Below, in pieces: positions 33,885 to 35,508 of a stretch of 35,508 bases of DNA; position 1 is the stretch's first letter, and each line of letters begins with the position of its first letter. Origin of the DNA: Methylomonas sp. (GTDB lineage Bacteria > Pseudomonadota > Gammaproteobacteria > Methylococcales > Methylomonadaceae); assembly GCA_002928965.1 (NCBI GenBank), contig PERU01000036.1, positions 1 through 35,508 of the forward strand, read 5' to 3'. The notes beneath the pieces were generated by a model. It ran no database searches. It saw only the letters and a list, made by a program, of their open reading frames with translations, and was not told the origin of the DNA. The position numbers were made by a program, and so were the translations under genes.

Positions 33885-34415
33885 ATGGCAAAAGTAGGCA
33901 TTTTTTTCGGCACCGATACCGGTAACACCCGCAAAGTGGCCAAGGCCATCGCCAAACAGATAGGCGATGTGGCCGGCAAACCGGACAACATTAAAAACGT
34001 CGGCGTCGATGATTTACTGGCGTACGACGTGCTGATTCTCGGCAGCCCAACTTACGGCGACGGTGAATTACCTGGCCTGACTGCCGGCACCTCGACCGAA
34101 AGCTGGGATGAATTCCTACCCAACTTGGCCAGCGCAGATTTTGCCGGCAAAACCATCGCCTTGTTTGGGCTGGGCGATCAGGCCGGTTATCCAGGTAACT
34201 TCGTAGATGCCATCGGTATGCTGTATGACGCCTTTGCCGATTGCGGTGCGCAATTTATCGGTTTTACCAGTACCGAAGGCTATGAGTTCGATAGCTCCAA
34301 AGCGGTTATGGATGATCAGTTTGTTGGACTGGTATTGGATGAAGACAATCAAAAACACTTAAGCGAGGCCCGTCTGGCTGGCTGGTTGACCCAAATTGAA
34401 TCCAGTTGGGCTTGA
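33885..34415 (+). CDS. nifF: Flavodoxin, probable nitrogenase electron donor
   Basis: A 176-residue long-chain flavodoxin. The FMN phosphate loop GTDTGNTRKVAKAIA is at about residues 9-23, the isoalloxazine loop GSPTYGDGELPG at about 56-67, and the 90s loop GDQAGYPGNFVDAIG follows with the extra long-chain insertion. The AAGGAG ribosome site is strong. NifF passes electrons to the Fe protein and can take them from Rnf or pyruvate oxidoreductase. The neighbours (Rnf genes upstream in the window, clpX2 directly before) support a nif role and argue against a housekeeping flavodoxin. Confidence 0.92.
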   Translation: MAKVGIFFGTDTGNTRKVAKAIAKQIGDVAGKPDNIKNVGVDDLLAYDVLILGSPTYGDGELPGLTAGTSTESWDEFLPNLASADFAGKTIALFGLGDQAGYPGNFVDAIGMLYDAFADCGAQFIGFTSTEGYEFDSSKAVMDDQFVGLVLDEDNQKHLSEARLAGWLTQIESSWA

Positions 34416-34425
34416 TACAGATGCC

Positions 34426-34827
34426 ATGATTAGCCTGACGGTCGACACCTTAACGGCACACGATTTCGTCACCGTTGAGGTTTTGCTTAAAAGCAAATCG
34501 GCGGCGCCGATCAAGGCTAGTCTGGTGGTATTTCGCTTTGCCGATCAGGTGTATGCCTACGTCAATCATTGCATGCATATGCACAGGCCGCTTAATTGTC
34601 AACAAGATGCAGTATTCGACAGCGCACGGCGTTGGCTGCGCTGCTCGATGCACGGTTTTCTGTTTGAACCGACCAACGGTGTTTGCATTAGTCCGGTCTG
34701 CGAAGGACAAGCCTTGCAGAAAATTAATGTGGTTGAAGAAGCCGGGATTATTGTATTCAAGGAAAAACAGCTACAAGTGCTTGCGGTTCATCTACCTGCT
34801 GAAAAACCTTTAAAGGTTACACCATGA
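34426..34827 (+). CDS. Rieske-type 2Fe-2S protein
   Basis: A 133-residue stand-alone Rieske protein. The ligands are Cys49 and His51 (CMH) and Cys73 and His76 (CSMH), separated by about 21 residues, a little more than the usual loop. The context is YVNHCMHMHRPLN and WLRCSMHGFLFEPTNGVC. There is no signal peptide and no oxygenase domain, so it should act as a small cytoplasmic electron carrier. The ATG at 34426 starts 10 bases after nifF; earlier codons lie inside nifF and lack support. Its stop overlaps rseC (ATGA). The partner is unknown; flavodoxin or Rnf is suggested by position. Confidence 0.85.
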   Translation: MISLTVDTLTAHDFVTVEVLLKSKSAAPIKASLVVFRFADQVYAYVNHCMHMHRPLNCQQDAVFDSARRWLRCSMHGFLFEPTNGVCISPVCEGQALQKINVVEEAGIIVFKEKQLQVLAVHLPAEKPLKVTP

Positions 34828-35276
34828 TTGAAGAAGCCGCGATTGTCACCCGTATCAACAACGGTCAGGCCTGGATCAAAAGCCTACAAAGTGGCGCCTG
34901 CGGGGGGTGCATGCAACAAGCCTCCTGCGGCACATCCACGCTGGCCAAGCTGTTACCGAAGCGCGAATTTGCCGTTGAATACAATATGGCGCTGCAGGTG
35001 GGTGACAAAGTGCGGATTGCAATTGACGACTCGCATTTATTGTTGAGTTCGCTGCTGTTGTATCTGCTGCCCTTGCTGATCATGTTATCCGGCGTCAGCA
35101 TGGCCGATGCTTTTTTGCCGTCAACCGTCAGCGTTTGGCTACCGGAAATTTCTCTGATTCTGTTACTGCTGGCGTTCAGGTTGATACATCATTTCCAAAA
35201 TTACCTGCTGATTCACCTCTGCTTTAAACCGCAGATTTTGAGGAAATCAATCATGGTTCATGAAACAGTCGCGTAG
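34824..35276 (+). CDS. rseC: RseC/MucC-family membrane protein
   Basis: A 150-residue RseC-like protein. A Cys-rich N-terminus CGGCMQQASCGTSTLAKLL (about residues 26-44), a VGDKVRIAIDDSHLLLSSLLLYLLPLL segment (about residues 60-86), and a second hydrophobic span (VWLPEISLILLLLAFRLI) give the usual two-span topology. RseC homologues work with Rsx/Rnf-type complexes in the reduction of SoxR and in envelope stress control. In a nif cluster with Rnf the likely role is Rnf support, possibly as the RnfF-like member. Overlaps the Rieske stop by 4 bases. Confidence 0.88.
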   Translation: MIEEAAIVTRINNGQAWIKSLQSGACGGCMQQASCGTSTLAKLLPKREFAVEYNMALQVGDKVRIAIDDSHLLLSSLLLYLLPLLIMLSGVSMADAFLPSTVSVWLPEISLILLLLAFRLIHHFQNYLLIHLCFKPQILRKSIMVHETVA

Positions 35277-35301
35277 GGTGGGCAACGCTTTCCTGCCCAC
35301 C
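35277..35301 (+). terminator. Hairpin directly after rseC
   Basis: GGTGGGCA (35277-35284) pairs with TGCCCACC (35294-35301) around a 9-base loop, right after the rseC stop. The following bases (ATTTCAAGG) are only weakly T-rich, so it may be a dispersed palindrome that also serves to end the operon. Confidence 0.45.
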
Positions 35302-35508
35302 ATTTCAAGGGACTGGGTACTTAAAACGTGCCTAGCCTTTCCAACTGTGTGAGGTCAGGCACGCGTATTTAATTGGTTGTTTGTGTTTGTAGTTGCGCTA
35401 GTTTGGAGAGATTACGATTAAAAAGTAGAGCGTTAGCGATTGGCCAAAACCCGCCAGACAAAACAAAAGAGCCAATGGAAAATGTCCGGCCAATAAGCAT
35501 GCGTAGGG
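35302..35508. other. Unassigned end of window
   Basis: Non-coding as far as I can see. CGTGCCT (35328-35334) and AGGCACG (35357-35363) form a 7-bp inverted repeat. On the minus strand, frames remain open to the edge (one closes at 35369), so the 3' end of a gene or element from the right may intrude, but no family is recognised. Confidence 0.35.

Noticed and set aside
1-35508. CRISPR arrays, tRNA or rRNA genes
   Set aside because: No regularly spaced direct repeats, no tRNA cloverleaf and no rRNA signature noticed; the left edge was considered as rRNA but does not read as one.

Overview
The window is bacterial chromosome, most likely from a gammaproteobacterial diazotroph. The nifL-nifA pair and an Rnf1 cluster ending in rnfH and nafY are arranged as in Azotobacter and Pseudomonas stutzeri. 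The many short palindromic repeats and the large copper-oxidase operon would also suit a gammaproteobacterial methanotroph (Methylococcales). That last placement is inference: no methane oxidation gene is present here.

Layout. (1) 1-~575, minus strand: probably the 5' ribozyme part of a group II intron whose reverse transcriptase lies to the left. (2) 705-2586: an AT-rich orphan gene of 576 aa between inverted repeats and halves of a REP-like repeat. (3) 3015-14433, minus strand: a tightly coupled five-gene copper operon in the order giant multicopper oxidase (2253 aa), beta-propeller, SCO protein, second SCO protein, c-type cytochrome. (4) 14434-15572: about 1.1 kb without a convincing gene. 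(5) 15573-18699, minus strand: nifL-nifA. (6) 19043-26545, plus strand: rnfABCDGEH, an unrecognised conserved-looking protein, a rhodanese (rhdN-like) and a nafY-like gene. (7) 27160-31683, plus strand: nifE, nifN, nifX, NifX-associated protein, a DUF683 protein and fdxB. (8) 31831-35276, plus strand: a clpX2-like gene, a monothiol glutaredoxin-BolA fusion, flavodoxin (nifF-like), a Rieske protein and rseC.

How the genes work together. NifL (redox and nitrogen sensor) restrains NifA, the sigma-54 activator. Rnf uses ion-motive force to drive low-potential electrons to ferredoxin or flavodoxin and on to nitrogenase. NifEN, NifX and NafY build and carry FeMo-co precursors. Rhodanese and Grx-BolA fit Fe-S supply. 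The structural genes nifHDK and nifB are not in this window.

Regulation visible in the DNA. Near-consensus -24/-12 promoters precede rnfA and nifE, and a weaker one precedes nifL. One TGT-N10-ACA NifA site lies midway between the divergent nifL and rnfA promoters and could serve both. A second such site lies close to the nifE promoter.

The most unusual points are the giant copper-oxidase operon, repeat elements inserted in frame into two neighbouring leader regions of that operon, a 72-bp palindromic repeat that forms the end of nifE, a CTAG-flanked MITE behind the nifE promoter, a natural Grx-BolA fusion in a nif cluster, and a Ser variant of the NifA GAFTGA loop.
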